A DNA stretch of 20,702 bases from an uncultured Eubacteriales bacterium. Lineage in GTDB: Bacteria > Bacillota > Clostridia > Tissierellales > Peptoniphilaceae. The notes beneath the pieces were generated by a model that saw only the letters and a program-made list of their open reading frames with translations, had not been told where the DNA came from and did no database searches. The position numbers were made by a program, and so were the translations under genes. The stretch spans positions 1-20,702 of the forward strand of contig CABTXP010000024.1 in the NCBI GenBank assembly GCA_902488815.1, given 5' to 3'. The stretch's first letter is position 1, and the number at the start of each line of letters is the position of its first letter. Below, one piece after another: positions 14,121-20,702 of the stretch.

Positions 14121-16061
14121 ATGAATAAAAGATTTCGCGGCGCAGGATTTTACATTTTACTGTTAGCCGTTCTTATTATTGCCATGAGATTTTTTTCACC
14201 CCCGGCAAAGACTATTCCTACCAAATCATTTTCTGAATTTATAACAGAACTCCAACAAGGAGAGATCAAATCTGTTGTAACAGGCTCAAATAGAGTTTAT
14301 AAAGTTCAGAAAAAGGGAGCGGGATCTGCTGAAGGTGAAGTTTATACTACAATAATTCCTGTGGAAGCCAAGGACAGTTTTTACAAAGACTACTTGGCAA
14401 CACAAGTTGAGAATAACGGTCTTGAAGTCATCAGTGAAAAAGATGCGGAAAGATCAATATTTGTGGAATTAATTCCCAATATTTTGATTTTGGTTGTATT
14501 TATTTTCTTCTGGTATTCAATGGTATCCAATGCCCAAGGAGGGGGAAAGATGAACTCCTTCGGCAAGAGCAAGGCAAAGATGCTCAAGGATGATGAAAAT
14601 AAAAAGCCGGTTACTTTTAACGATGTGGCAGGTTTGCAGGAAGAGAAGGAAGAACTTTTGGAAATTGTAGATTTCCTTAAAGACCCGCGCAAGTTTGTAA
14701 AGATGGGCGCAAGAATACCCAAGGGCGTTCTACTTGTAGGTCCTCCGGGCACAGGCAAAACTTACCTTTCAAAGGCTGTTGCAGGAGAGGCAAGGGTACC
14801 CTTTTTTATAATGAGCGGTTCCGACTTTGTGGAAATGTTTGTAGGTGTAGGTGCATCAAGAGTAAGAGACCTATTTGAAACTGCAAAGAAAAATGCACCT
14901 TGTATTATATTTATTGACGAAATTGACGCTGTCGGCAGAAAAAGAGGCGCAGGCCTTGGCGGCGGACACGACGAAAGAGAACAAACTCTTAACCAACTCT
15001 TAGTTGAAATGGACGGCTTCGGCACAAACGAAGGCGTTATTGTAATGGCTGCTACAAATAGAGCCGACATTTTGGACCCGGCACTTTTAAGACCGGGCAG
15101 ATTTGACAGAACTGTTTACGTAGGCAGACCTGATGTAAAGGGCAGAGAAGAAATTCTACAGGTTCACAGCAGAAACAAACCTATATCACCGGAAGTAGAT
15201 TTAAAAGTCATTGCAAAACGAACACCGGGCTTTACTCCGGCGGATTTGGAAAATCTTATGAACGAGTCCGCACTACTTGCTGCAAGAGACGGCAGAATGG
15301 AAATTACTATGGAGGACATTGAAGAAGCAGCACTTAAAGTTTCGGCAGGTCCTGCTAAAAAGTCCAAGGTGGTAAGTGAAAAGGAAAGAAAACTTACAGC
15401 GGTTCACGAAGCGGGACACGCAGTTGTTTCAAACCTAATTCCCGACCACGACCCTGTGCATATGATTACAATAATTCCCAGAGGAATGGCGGGAGGATTT
15501 ACCGCATACATTCCTGAAGACGATGTAAACTTTATGACTCAGGGCGAAATGAAAAACAATTTGATTTCACTCTTAGGCGGAAGAGTTGCGGAAGAACTTG
15601 TACTTGAAGATATATCTACAGGAGCAAGTAACGACATAGAGAGAGCTTCTAAAATTGCAAGAGCCATGGTCACTCAATACGGCATGAGCAAAAAGCTTGG
15701 TACCATAACATACGGTGCAGATGAAGATGAAATATTTATCGGCCGTGACTGGGGCAAGGAGAGAAACTACTCAGAAAACACTGCGGCACTAATCGATGAA
15801 GAAGTACATGAATTAGTTACATGTGCATATAATGAAGCCAAAAGACTTCTCACTGAAAATATGGATCTTCTAATCAGAGTTTCAGATGCTCTGTTGGAAA
15901 AAGAAACATTAAATAGAGAAGAGTTTGAAAAAATTTGTAGAGGCGAAGATTTGGAAAAATCCGAATACGATTCAAACGACACTTTGAAAGTTGATGAAGT
16001 ATCAGAAGCAGCGGAAAGTGCAGTAAAAGAATTGGACGAAAGAAAATCACATAGAGAATAA
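14121..16061 (+). CDS. ftsH: ATP-dependent zinc metalloprotease FtsH
   Basis: Membrane-bound AAA+ protease that extracts and degrades unstable membrane and cytoplasmic proteins. Two membrane segments (about 8-24 and 113-135) flank an extracytoplasmic loop. The AAA domain carries Walker A GPPGTGKT (207-214), Walker B IIFIDEID (262-269) and the second region of homology ATNRADILDPALLRPGRFDR. The zinc site HEAGH is at 429-433. At 646 residues it is complete, with an acidic, variable C-terminal tail. GGAGG five bases before the ATG fixes the start. It closes the plus-strand block and ends at a strong terminator. Confidence 0.97.
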   Translation: MNKRFRGAGFYILLLAVLIIAMRFFSPPAKTIPTKSFSEFITELQQGEIKSVVTGSNRVYKVQKKGAGSAEGEVYTTIIPVEAKDSFYKDYLATQVENNGLEVISEKDAERSIFVELIPNILILVVFIFFWYSMVSNAQGGGKMNSFGKSKAKMLKDDENKKPVTFNDVAGLQEEKEELLEIVDFLKDPRKFVKMGARIPKGVLLVGPPGTGKTYLSKAVAGEARVPFFIMSGSDFVEMFVGVGASRVRDLFETAKKNAPCIIFIDEIDAVGRKRGAGLGGGHDEREQTLNQLLVEMDGFGTNEGVIVMAATNRADILDPALLRPGRFDRTVYVGRPDVKGREEILQVHSRNKPISPEVDLKVIAKRTPGFTPADLENLMNESALLAARDGRMEITMEDIEEAALKVSAGPAKKSKVVSEKERKLTAVHEAGHAVVSNLIPDHDPVHMITIIPRGMAGGFTAYIPEDDVNFMTQGEMKNNLISLLGGRVAEELVLEDISTGASNDIERASKIARAMVTQYGMSKKLGTITYGADEDEIFIGRDWGKERNYSENTAALIDEEVHELVTCAYNEAKRLLTENMDLLIRVSDALLEKETLNREEFEKICRGEDLEKSEYDSNDTLKVDEVSEAAESAVKELDERKSHRE

Positions 16062-16065
16062 TAAC

Positions 16066-16095
16066 AAAGACATCTCAAAGGGGATGTCTTTTTTT
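16066..16095 (+). terminator. Intrinsic terminator of ftsH
   Basis: AAAGACATCTC (16066-16076) pairs with GGGATGTCTTT (16081-16091) through eleven pairs, one of them a U-G wobble, with loop AAAG and a T run to 16095. Confidence 0.88.
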
Positions 16096-16112
16096 GTATT
16101 GGAGATTTAATT

Positions 16113-16147
16113 AAAAAATAACCCGAGCCATATAGACTCGGGCTATT
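16113..16147 (-). terminator. Intrinsic terminator of the minus-strand nucleotidase gene
   Basis: On the minus strand AATAGCCCGAG (from 16147) pairs with CTCGGGTTATT (to 16117), followed by six T (16118-16113). One position is G-U in the minus-strand RNA but an A-C mismatch in the plus-strand RNA, and the T run is only on the minus side, so the hairpin is directional. It faces the ftsH terminator. Confidence 0.82.
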
Positions 16148-16155
16148 TGTCTTAT

Positions 16156-18153
16156 TTATTTTGCGGGAATAATGATTTTATCTCCGGGATAAATTCTATT
16201 CGGGTTGCTTAATTCATTTACTTTAATTATCTTGTTAGGATTCATATTGTATTGTCTTGCAATTTTGTAAATCCATTCGCCTTGCTTTACAACGTGAATG
16301 TTTTTGTCCGTTGTTTCAGTCTTAACAGGTGTTTCTGTCTTAGCAGGAGCATCTTTGCTCTTTAATACAACTTTGCCGTCTTTAATTACGCCTGCTTGTT
16401 CAAGGTCTTTAATATTAAGTGACTTGTTAAAATCTACTTCGATTAAGCCTTCGTTGGCAAGTTTAATTATTTCAGGTCTCAAAGGATTGTCAAAGTTTGT
16501 GCCGATGATTGACCAGTTGTTTGTAACTTTCGGGCTGATGGTCTTCATTTCTTTAAACTGTTCAGCAATGTAATCTCTAATTGCAATGGGAGATTCCCAA
16601 TTTCTTGTGCCGGCAATTATTTTTTCGCCCTTAAGTGCTGAAGAGTATCTGTAGTTGTTAACTGCAAGGCTTATTACTTCGTCGTCTTTAAGGGGTTGTC
16701 CCTTGTACATTACATCAACAATTCTTTGGCCAGCAGGTTTTGAAATGTCAATCTTGTAGTCCACGCCTTTAAACACGTCGTACTTGTATGCAGGTACATC
16801 CGGGTCAAAGGAGATTGAAAGGTCGCCGTCTTTGTATTGGTTGAAGAATTGTGCGGACCATTCCATATAAGCCTTTAGTTCTTTGCCTGTTACATCGACT
16901 TTGTAAAGAGTGTTGTCGAATTTATAAATTCTGAACAAATCTCCGTATGTTATTTTGCCCTTGGGAAGGTCTGAGTCGTTTCTAAATAGAGCTGCTGCAG
17001 TTACATCTGCTCCCGACAATTTAAGTTGCATTTCGGCAACTAAATTTGTTACTGCCGTGTCTCTGATGTAGCCTTCAGGGATCTTGCTGATTTCATTTTC
17101 AGGTTGGAATTTTGCTGTTGATGTTGCCAAAACTCCGCCGCCTAATTCTTCTGCACCGTTGCCGCCTTTTATAAAGCTTATTGTTGCTTCGTGTTCAGGC
17201 TTAATTAATTTTCTAAGTGCTGCACTTGGTTCTACCTTTTCCATGTCAACAACTTGTACGCTGCTGTTTTCGATTTTGTATCCGTCGGCAGTTTTTGTAA
17301 GATTAAATTCAAATTTTACTACATCTCTTGCAGAGTTACGTGGTGCACCATACATAATTGCATTTTTTTCGCCGTGGAATACTTGGTGATAGTGTCCTGC
17401 CAATACGGCATCTACACCTTTTACATTTTCAAGTAATTTGTCCACTCCGTCTGTGCCGTGGTCTTCGTCAAATTCGGGTGTTAAACCCGCGTGAGCAGTA
17501 ACGATGACCAAGTCGCATTTTTCTTGTTCTCTTAAAACTTTTACATATTTTTCCGCTGTTTCTTCAATGCCTTTAAATGTTAAGCCGTCGACTTTTTCTC
17601 CGTCCCATCTGGGAGCGTTGGGGTTTGTCATGCCGAGAATACCGATTTTAACTCCATCTCTTTCAACAACTGTGTAAGGTTGTTTAAAGTTTTTACCGTC
17701 ACTTGTGTAAGCATTTGCTGCAAGTACCGGCATGTTAAGTTCTTTTGTAAACTTTTCAATAAATTTAAGGCCGAAATTAAATTCGTGATTGCCTAAAGTT
17801 ACTGAATCGTACTTCATTGCATTTAATGCCTTTGATACAGGATTTACAACGTCGTTTTTCTTGTTGTAAATCGCGTCGGAAAGAATTGTGCCTTGGAATG
17901 TATCGCCGTTGTCAATTAAGACAACATTTTTGTTTTCTTTTCTGATGCTTTCCACATAGGACATAACTCTTGCCATGCCGTTGTTTTTCGTTTCCTTGTC
18001 GTCTTCATAGCTATATCCGTAGATATTAGCGTGCATGTCGCTTGTGCCTAATACTACAATCTTTTTTGTTTCCGGAGTTTCCGCATTGGGAAAAACACTC
18101 ACTGATGTAAGTACCATTAGAGCACACAACATTAAAGTTAAAAATCGTTTCAT
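16156..18153 (-). CDS. Secreted 5'-nucleotidase / 2',3'-cyclic phosphodiesterase family protein with LysM domain
   Basis: Exported metallophosphoesterase that would remove phosphate from extracellular nucleotides. Residues 1-24 form a signal peptide (cleavage probably after PNA). The calcineurin-like domain carries metal ligands in TSDMHANI (37-44), DNGDTFQG (81-88), GNHEFNFG (121-128), VTAHAG and AGHYHQV. The 5'-nucleotidase C-terminal domain spans about 340-560 (with ALFRNDSDLPKG and FDNTLYKVDVTG). A K/T/E/P-rich linker follows, and a LysM domain (620-665) would bind peptidoglycan and hold the enzyme in the wall. AAGGAGGAAG precedes the ATG. The exact nucleotide preference (5' or 2',3'-cyclic) cannot be decided from sequence alone. 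It is separated from yjjW by a terminator, so it is probably its own transcript. Confidence 0.9.
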   Translation of the reverse strand: MKRFLTLMLCALMVLTSVSVFPNAETPETKKIVVLGTSDMHANIYGYSYEDDKETKNNGMARVMSYVESIRKENKNVVLIDNGDTFQGTILSDAIYNKKNDVVNPVSKALNAMKYDSVTLGNHEFNFGLKFIEKFTKELNMPVLAANAYTSDGKNFKQPYTVVERDGVKIGILGMTNPNAPRWDGEKVDGLTFKGIEETAEKYVKVLREQEKCDLVIVTAHAGLTPEFDEDHGTDGVDKLLENVKGVDAVLAGHYHQVFHGEKNAIMYGAPRNSARDVVKFEFNLTKTADGYKIENSSVQVVDMEKVEPSAALRKLIKPEHEATISFIKGGNGAEELGGGVLATSTAKFQPENEISKIPEGYIRDTAVTNLVAEMQLKLSGADVTAAALFRNDSDLPKGKITYGDLFRIYKFDNTLYKVDVTGKELKAYMEWSAQFFNQYKDGDLSISFDPDVPAYKYDVFKGVDYKIDISKPAGQRIVDVMYKGQPLKDDEVISLAVNNYRYSSALKGEKIIAGTRNWESPIAIRDYIAEQFKEMKTISPKVTNNWSIIGTNFDNPLRPEIIKLANEGLIEVDFNKSLNIKDLEQAGVIKDGKVVLKSKDAPAKTETPVKTETTDKNIHVVKQGEWIYKIARQYNMNPNKIIKVNELSNPNRIYPGDKIIIPAK

Positions 18154-18214
18154 TACTTCCTCCTTAAAATATTCTTAATTTAATTCTACACCAAATTCTT
18201 TTAAGATACAGTGA

Positions 18215-18251
18215 AAAAATAAAAAAGACACTCTTTAACGAGCGCCTCTTT
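18215..18251 (-). terminator. Intrinsic terminator of the yjjI-yjjW operon
   Basis: On the minus strand AAAGAGGCGCTC (18251-18240) pairs with GAGTGTCTTTTT (18233-18222) through twelve pairs, three of them G-U, with loop GTTAAA and a long T-rich tail. Those G-U pairs become A-C mismatches on the other strand, so the hairpin works only in this direction. It lies 24 bases after the yjjW stop codon. Confidence 0.78.
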
Positions 18252-18275
18252 TATATAGATAGATTGATTGGATAG

Positions 18276-19124
18276 CTAAATTAAAATGACTTCGTAGTTG
18301 CCGTTTTTTTCGGCTACTTTTTGAAGTTCTTCCTTCTCGGATTCCGAGACGGTTCTTAAATTAAGATACTCATCTCGCACGCCGAAAGGTCGATAGGAGA
18401 TTAACTTGTATCTGATTTTTTTCTTGTCTGTATATTTTGAAAGGAGCTTGGTAATTGAATCAACGGTATTAAAGTTATCCGCTCCTTGATAGAGCACAGT
18501 TCTTATTTCGTCCAACTTTCCGATTTCAGCAAGGTATAGAGCATTTTTAATAACATTGGCATTTGACTTGCCTGTTAATTTTTTGTGCTCGTCTTCGTCA
18601 AAGGCTTTAATGTCCAACATAAAGCCGTCGGTGTATTGCAAAAACTTTTCCATCTTCTCAGTGTCGAAAGGTATGTATCCGTTAGTGTCGGCTAAGGTAT
18701 TAAGTCCCAAGGCCTTTACTTCTTTAAAAAATTCGGACAGAAACTCATACTGTATTGTGCATTCGCCGCCGCTTGTAGTAACTCCTGTGATAAAGGGCAT
18801 ACATAAGGCGACTTTATCTTTAAGCTCCAAGGGAGTATATAATGTTACCTTGGGCGATGCGCCATGGGGACAGACCTTGAGACATGTGTCACAGTCCACA
18901 CACTTTTTCTCGTCCCAAATTACTTTTTTATCTTCCGTAAAAGAAAGTGCCTTTGTCGGACATTTTTCCACACACGCTCCGCAGTTGTTGCAAAAATTTA
19001 TTGTCTCAGGGTTGTGACAGTACATACAGTTAAAGTTACAACCCTGGAAAAATATTGCACATCTGTTGCCGGGACCGTCCACAAGGGAAGAGGGAATTAT
19101 TTTGTTTACAATTCCCTTATGCAT
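18276..19124 (-). CDS. yjjW: Glycyl radical enzyme activase, YjjW family (radical SAM)
   Basis: Radical SAM enzyme that takes a hydrogen from the partner's glycine to make the glycyl radical. The radical SAM cluster motif CxxxCxxC is C29-C33-C36 within QGCNFNCMYCHNPE. Two extra ferredoxin-type 4Fe-4S sites follow: C45/C48/C51/C55 and C75/C78/C81/C85. This insert is typical of many glycyl radical activases. TTSGGECTIQ carries the GGE motif for SAM binding. The 282-residue length fits the YjjW family. The start codon overlaps the yjjI stop by eight bases, so enzyme and activase are made together. An anaerobic lifestyle is implied. Confidence 0.92.
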   Translation of the reverse strand: MHKGIVNKIIPSSLVDGPGNRCAIFFQGCNFNCMYCHNPETINFCNNCGACVEKCPTKALSFTEDKKVIWDEKKCVDCDTCLKVCPHGASPKVTLYTPLELKDKVALCMPFITGVTTSGGECTIQYEFLSEFFKEVKALGLNTLADTNGYIPFDTEKMEKFLQYTDGFMLDIKAFDEDEHKKLTGKSNANVIKNALYLAEIGKLDEIRTVLYQGADNFNTVDSITKLLSKYTDKKKIRYKLISYRPFGVRDEYLNLRTVSESEKEELQKVAEKNGNYEVILI

Positions 19125-20652
19125 GTCTTACCTTTCTATCCAATACGCCGTATTTGTGCAGAGCATCTTGTGCGTATTGTACAGTGTCATAGGATATTTG
19201 TTCTCCTTCGTCAAACTTTTTAAGGTCGGACTTTTTGATCAAGTATCCTGTAACTCTTATTAGGTCGCCCGTGTCTGAGTAAGAACTTATATATCTTAAA
19301 TTCATTTTAAAAGCGCCTTTAAACACGTCTAAAATTGCTCCCGGGTTTTTGATGGCAGTTTCTTCAAAGGGGAAGTGGTCGCCTGTACCTGAGGGGAAGT
19401 ATTTTTGGAAGTGCGATGCGTTTCTTATATGTGAATAAAGATCCGGTTCATTTCCGATTTTAATTCTTGTGCCCGGTGAAGTTTCTTCGTCATTTGCTGC
19501 TCCTACTTGTGCGTGAAGCATGAACTTGTGGTTCCAAACAGGAGAGTATTTTGAAGTAAATCCGTTAACAAGCTCTTCGAGTCTGTCCATAATCTTTTCG
19601 CCGATTTCAGTTGCCATGTCGTCTCTTCCAAGTACAATATCCATGCCTTCTTTTTTGCCGATTATTTCAACAGCTTCTGCAAGTCCTACAACTCCGAAAA
19701 GTCCTACAAAGTTTTCAACTTTTATAAAACCTTCTTTTACAAGGAAGTTGGATTTGAAAAATGCAGTGTCATTTACAAGCCAGTCGATTTTGTGTTCCAT
19801 AAAGTTGCAGAATGTATCGACAACTTCAGGAAGTCTGCCTGTTAGCATGTCTTGTAAGTTTTTGGACTTCTTTGCAATGTAATTAAGTCTGATTCTTGAA
19901 AGTGAAAAAGCTCCGCCGGCTTTAGGCAGTGCGTTGTAACATGAGGCAATGCCGTAGGGTGTGCCGTTAAAGTCTTTATTGTAGAATTTCAAGTTAGCAA
20001 ATGCGGGATTTGCTGATTCCAATGAAGCCTTAACCGCTTTTTTGCCGAACTCGTCAGGTGTTATGTCTTCGTCATAAAGTATTGTAAGGTTCGGTGTTAC
20101 GTTTTGAAGCTCGCCAAGTAAGTCTAAAATAATGTTGCCCACCTTTGTTTCGTAGGGGCCGATATTTGCGTGGCAGAATGAGTCGTCAATTGTACGATCT
20201 AATTGAATTAAGAACAACTTAATTGCCATCTTGGCTTCTTCGTAATTATCATCATTTACAAATGGTTCCAAAAGTTCGTCTAAATTTCCGATAAATACGG
20301 GAAATCTTGTAACGCTTGGTACATGATGATAGAAAATTAAAAGATTGTTAATTGCTTCGTGAATATTTGTAGCAGGAGTAAGTCTTAAAAATTGACATCC
20401 TTCTTTTAAAAGTTTTTCATAGTCAGGCAAAATATATCTTGGCGCAATTGGTGCCATACCTTCTGAAAGGTCACAGATTTCTCTGTCTTCAACCATTTTA
20501 ATAAACTCTTCATCATTTGAGAATGGATAGTCAAGTACATTTTCAGCAAGTTTTGCAAGTTGAGATACTTGTTGTCCGTATGTTAGGGATGTATTTTGAA
20601 TAATATTTTTTGATGCGTCCTTTACTTCTTCAAGGGTAAAATATCTTTCCAT
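19117..20652 (-). CDS. yjjI: Glycyl radical enzyme, YjjI family
   Basis: Oxygen-sensitive radical enzyme of unknown substrate. The C-terminal glycyl radical motif RVTGY places the radical at Gly469. A likely thiyl-radical cysteine is Cys238 in GIASCYNALPKAGGAFS, by position and by the conserved look of the loop. Cys160 (SFCHANIGPYETK) is a second candidate. The family is unlike pyruvate formate-lyase in sequence. I place the start at the ATG complementary to 20650-20652, with AGGAGG (complement of 20663-20668) ten bases upstream, giving 511 residues, near the E. coli length (about 516). A longer frame to 20691 begins in sequencing adapter and is an artefact. The promoter is lost beyond the contig end. 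Confidence 0.92.
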   Translation of the reverse strand: MERYFTLEEVKDASKNIIQNTSLTYGQQVSQLAKLAENVLDYPFSNDEEFIKMVEDREICDLSEGMAPIAPRYILPDYEKLLKEGCQFLRLTPATNIHEAINNLLIFYHHVPSVTRFPVFIGNLDELLEPFVNDDNYEEAKMAIKLFLIQLDRTIDDSFCHANIGPYETKVGNIILDLLGELQNVTPNLTILYDEDITPDEFGKKAVKASLESANPAFANLKFYNKDFNGTPYGIASCYNALPKAGGAFSLSRIRLNYIAKKSKNLQDMLTGRLPEVVDTFCNFMEHKIDWLVNDTAFFKSNFLVKEGFIKVENFVGLFGVVGLAEAVEIIGKKEGMDIVLGRDDMATEIGEKIMDRLEELVNGFTSKYSPVWNHKFMLHAQVGAANDEETSPGTRIKIGNEPDLYSHIRNASHFQKYFPSGTGDHFPFEETAIKNPGAILDVFKGAFKMNLRYISSYSDTGDLIRVTGYLIKKSDLKKFDEGEQISYDTVQYAQDALHKYGVLDRKVRHA

Positions 20653-20662
20653 TTTTTTAAGA

Positions 20663-20668
20663 CCTCCT
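20663..20668 (-). promoter_or_regulatory. Ribosome-binding site that fixes the yjjI start
   Basis: AGGAGG on the minus strand lies ten bases ahead of the ATG at 20652, so the GTG at 20691 is not the true start. Confidence 0.85.
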
Positions 20669-20674
20669 GTTATT

Positions 20675-20702
20675 AGATCGGAAGAGCACACGTCTGAACT
20701 CC
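20675..20702. other. Illumina TruSeq-type adapter contamination at the contig end
   Basis: The last 28 bases begin AGATCGGAAGAGC and continue ACACGTCTGAACTCC, which I recognise as the start of the standard Illumina read-through adapter. They are not genomic. Real sequence ends at about 20674. Read on the minus strand the adapter encodes the well-known false N-terminus MCSSDL in the yjjI frame. Confidence 0.97.

Noticed and set aside
18556..19017. Plus-strand reading frame opposite yjjW
   Set aside because: Antisense shadow over the radical SAM and ferredoxin motifs of yjjW; no domain and no ribosome-binding site.
20653..20691. Extended N-terminus of YjjI beginning at GTG 20691
   Set aside because: The first codons are encoded by adapter sequence, and the true ATG at 20652 has its own AGGAGG.

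Overview
The window reads as a chromosomal segment of a low-GC, Gram-positive anaerobe of the Clostridia/Tissierellia type. Peptoniphilaceae-like cocci would fit, but that placement is inference. Support comes from AT-rich, AGA-rich coding sequence, strong GGAGG ribosome-binding sites, frequent TTG starts, a lipoprotein PrsA, an ECF transporter S component and a glycyl radical enzyme with its activase. Gene order follows the classic Firmicutes block glmU-prs-pth-mfd-(prsA)-yabN-hup-rqcP(yabO)-divIC-yabR-tilS-hpt-ftsH. The sporulation genes that sit in this block in Bacillus (spoVT, yabP, yabQ, spoIIE) are absent, which suggests a non-sporulating lineage.

Layout. Positions 1-329 are non-coding and hold two related, oppositely oriented palindromic units and a promoter for glmU. 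Positions 330-3236 carry glmU-prs-pth (cell-wall precursor, PRPP, peptidyl-tRNA recycling), ending in a hairpin terminator. Mfd (3272-6727) starts just behind that terminator. An extended -10 promoter drives the prsA foldase lipoprotein. A second terminator hairpin lies between the ribosome-binding site and the start codon of a shortened YabN that keeps its methylase-like domain but lacks the MazG domain. hup (HU) has its own promoter, a 138-base structured leader and tandem terminators. A new cluster follows: folT-type ECF S component, small zincin metalloprotease, membrane J-domain protein and RqcP, all overlapping. Then come divIC, yabR, a third terminator, tilS-hpt and ftsH.

Positions 16062-16150 hold two convergent terminators. 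Everything beyond is on the minus strand: a secreted 5'-nucleotidase with a LysM domain, then yjjW (glycyl radical activase) and yjjI (glycyl radical enzyme of unknown substrate). The last 28 bases (20675-20702) are Illumina adapter, not genome. They falsely lengthen the yjjI reading frame and hide its promoter.

The plus-strand genes join cell-wall and nucleotide precursor supply with translation upkeep (pth, tilS, rqcP, yabR) and protein quality control (prsA, J-domain protein, zincin, ftsH). The most notable points are the adapter contamination, three terminator-like hairpins placed directly in front of start codons, the MazG-less YabN, the J-domain protein with a Q/Y/G-rich linker beside rqcP, the structured hup leader, and the yjjI/yjjW pair beside a nucleotidase. 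No mobile element, CRISPR array, rRNA or tRNA was seen.
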